Positions 62,668 through 64,000 of a stretch of DNA of 64,000 nucleotides are shown one piece after another (positions within the stretch are counted from its first letter, which is position 1; each line of letters starts with the position of its first letter). The stretch comes from Paractinoplanes brasiliensis (lineage in GTDB: Bacteria > Actinomycetota > Actinomycetes > Mycobacteriales > Micromonosporaceae). Location of the stretch: assembly GCF_004362215.1 (NCBI RefSeq), contig NZ_SNWR01000002.1:1798001-1862000 (forward strand), read 5' to 3'. Position numbers and translations under genes: made by a program. The notes under the pieces are model-generated. The model saw only the letters and a program-made list of their open reading frames with translations. It made no database searches and had not been told where the DNA came from.

Positions 62668-62907
62668 TCAACAGTGGGGTGCCTGGCCCTCCGGGGGCGC
62701 CGGCGGGGCGGACGGGATCTGGGACTTCACGGTCTTCTCGACCAGGATCAGGGCGAGGACGCCGAGCGCGGTCAGCGGGAGCATCACGTACCACTCCCCC
62801 AGCACGCCGTAGTCGCCGCTCAGGCCCATCTTGTGCAGGATGGTGACGACGGCCACCGGCAGGCAGGACAGGCCGATGAGGATGCGGCGGATCCAGATGT
62901 TTCGCAT
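62668..62907 (-). CDS. Small two-helix membrane protein
   Basis: 79 residues with two membrane segments (RRILIGLSCLPVAVVTILHK, YVMLPLTALGVLALILVE) and a Pro-rich tail ending in Cys. The ATG at 62907 gives a plausible basic N-terminus (MRNIWIRR), but the ribosome binding site is weak. No family is recognised. It lies between the ankyrin and MarR genes on the same strand. Confidence 0.55.
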   Translation of the reverse strand: MRNIWIRRILIGLSCLPVAVVTILHKMGLSGDYGVLGEWYVMLPLTALGVLALILVEKTVKSQIPSAPPAPPEGQAPHC

Positions 62908-62987
62908 GCCGGAAAGTGTGCCGGGCGGCCCATGGCCGGCGGATCTGGCGATCGGCGGAAATGGGTCTATACCCGAGGGCATAGGCG

Positions 62988-63494
62988 TCAGCGGCGCTCG
63001 ATCTGCTCGATGGTCTGGACGATGCCGCGCAGGTTCTCGGTCATCTCGTGCTGGCCCTCGCGCGACAACCCGGCCACCACCTTGGCCTCGAGCTCGTTGA
63101 ACCGCGGGTACAGCTCCTCCATGAGCCGTTTGCCGTCGTCGGTCAGGTGGATCTCGACGAGGCGGCGGTCGTCCTCGCGGCCCTGCTTGCGGATCAGGCC
63201 CTTGCCCTCGAGTGTCTTCACCACACCGGTCAACGTGGCCTTGGAGATCGCCGCCGCCTCGGCCGCGTGCCGCGTCTCCATGCCGTCGAAGATCCAGACC
63301 ACCCACATCACGACGAACCCGGTCCACGTCAGATCGTACGGCCGCAGCACCTCGTTCGACGCGTACGCGCGGACGGCGTTGGCGGCACGGTAGATGCTGG
63401 ACACCGCCATGGCCGCCGCGAAGTCCAGGCCGAGCGACTCCACGTACTGGCGCATGGCGCGCTCGGTCTCGGCGAGGTTCGGGTGGTCCTTCAT
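62988..63494 (-). CDS. MarR family regulator
   Basis: 168 residues with the winged helix (DLTWTGFVVMWVVWIFDGME, AAAISKATLTGVVKTLEGKG, REDDRRLVEIHLTDDGKRLM). The ATG at 63494 is used; an alternative ATG at 63521 would overlap the start codon of the divergent glutamine synthetase-family gene. The gap of 25 bp means the regulator probably controls that gene and itself from a site overlapping both starts. Confidence 0.85.
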   Translation of the reverse strand: MKDHPNLAETERAMRQYVESLGLDFAAAMAVSSIYRAANAVRAYASNEVLRPYDLTWTGFVVMWVVWIFDGMETRHAAEAAAISKATLTGVVKTLEGKGLIRKQGREDDRRLVEIHLTDDGKRLMEELYPRFNELEAKVVAGLSREGQHEMTENLRGIVQTIEQIERR

Positions 63495-63519
63495 GGCGAC
63501 GATGGTACGTTCCGGGGTC

Positions 63520-64000
63520 ATGCTCGTCGTCGATGCGAAGGCCCTGCAGCAGGCGCAGGACAGGCTGCGGGAACGCGGGATCGACGTGGTGCGCCTCGGT
63601 TACAGCGACCTCCTGGGCGCCGAGCGGGGCCGGGACCTTCTCGTACGCCGGTTCGCACGCACGGCCGCCGATGGTGTGGCGTTCTGCCGCTCGGTCTTCG
63701 CCACCTCCCCGCGGGGGGACGTCATCGACATCGAGGGTGGACTGTCGGCCGGTCTGCCGGATGTGCTCGCCGTTCCCGATGTCGGCACCGTACGGGACAT
63801 CCCGTGGGAGCCCGGCGTCGCGCACATGATCGCCGACGTGTTCGACCCGGACGGCACCCCGTCGCAGGAGAGCCCCCGCACCGTTCTGCGCCGGGTGCTC
63901 GACCGCTACGACGGCGTGATCCCGGTGGTCGGGCCGGAGCTGGAGTTCTTCCTGCTGGAGCCGGACTCCGGGGCGCCGCGCGGCTGGAGGCGTTATGGCG
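63520..64000 (+). CDS. Glutamine synthetase-family protein, 3' part outside window
   Basis: The first 160 residues of a glutamine synthetase-like enzyme. It has the N-terminal beta-grasp domain (GIDVVRLGYSDLLGAERGRD, WEPGVAHMIADVFDPDGTP) and the start of the catalytic domain with the metal-binding VGPELEFFLLE. The divergence from GlnA and the MarR neighbour suggest a gamma-glutamylation enzyme such as a polyamine or amine glutamyl ligase, but this is inference. It is cut by the window edge. The ribosome binding site is weak. Confidence 0.85.
   Translation, partial: MLVVDAKALQQAQDRLRERGIDVVRLGYSDLLGAERGRDLLVRRFARTAADGVAFCRSVFATSPRGDVIDIEGGLSAGLPDVLAVPDVGTVRDIPWEPGVAHMIADVFDPDGTPSQESPRTVLRRVLDRYDGVIPVVGPELEFFLLEPDSGAPRGWRRYG

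Overview
The window is high-GC actinobacterial chromosome, most likely Micromonosporaceae (Actinoplanes-like). The evidence is GC-rich codon use with many GTG starts, two F420-dependent luciferase-like oxidoreductases, a mycothiol-type DinB/maleylpyruvate isomerase protein, a CslA/GlxA polar glycan pair, actinomycete regulator families (SARP, MmyB-type XRE, LAL) and the recurring word cgtacgg. The taxon is inferred from gene content; there is no rRNA or tRNA in the window.

Layout. 1-4.2 kb: glxA-cslA and a PQQ-type sugar dehydrogenase lipoprotein. 4.2-8.2 kb: an Lrp/AsnC regulator divergent from a coupled 2-oxoacid dehydrogenase operon (E1 alpha, E1 beta, E2). 8.2-22 kb is an accessory island: a decayed IS110 element with a possible bridge-RNA region, a class III lanthipeptide-type RiPP locus (LanKC synthetase, three small precursor genes, a GNAT acetyltransferase, a SARP activator), an MmyB-type regulator, a membrane NACHT NTPase, an intact IS30 element and a WD40 protein that IS30 has probably truncated. 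22-36 kb: mostly monocistronic metabolic and regulatory genes, including a TetR/F420-oxidoreductase pair with twin operators, a catalase-like/haem peroxidase fusion, a deleted beta-lactamase-family pseudogene and a frameshifted LAL regulator. 36-39.4 kb: hypothetical, FhuF-like and SPW-repeat genes among tandem repeats. 39.5-48.6 kb: an AraC regulator, then one tightly coupled operon of a two-component system and an Mrp Na+/H+ antiporter (mrpA with a fused B domain, then C, D, E, F, G), followed by a BON protein. 48.6-51 kb: a CTCGTG minisatellite and a pectate lyase behind LacI-family-like operators. 51-64 kb: redox and housekeeping genes, a MarR/azoreductase pair with twin palindromes, an SDR/MmyB pair, and a Baeyer-Villiger monooxygenase-esterase operon that would convert a ketone to an ester and hydrolyse it. 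The window ends in a partial glutamine synthetase-family gene divergent from a MarR regulator.

The most novel part is the RiPP locus at 10.1-15.0 kb. Two tandem 36-residue precursors share a class III-like leader (N-terminal LELQ) and a cysteine-free, threonine-rich core (AVTTVTTTTTTVTFTSAVH). A third precursor beyond the acetyltransferase has the same leader start but a core with one Cys. A cysteine-free core processed by a lyase-kinase-cyclase enzyme cannot form lanthionine or labionin rings, so the product may be a polydehydrobutyrine peptide or carry another Thr modification. Secondary themes are in-frame minisatellites, tandem duplications beginning at stop codons, and several frameshifts that are either real decay or residual sequencing errors.
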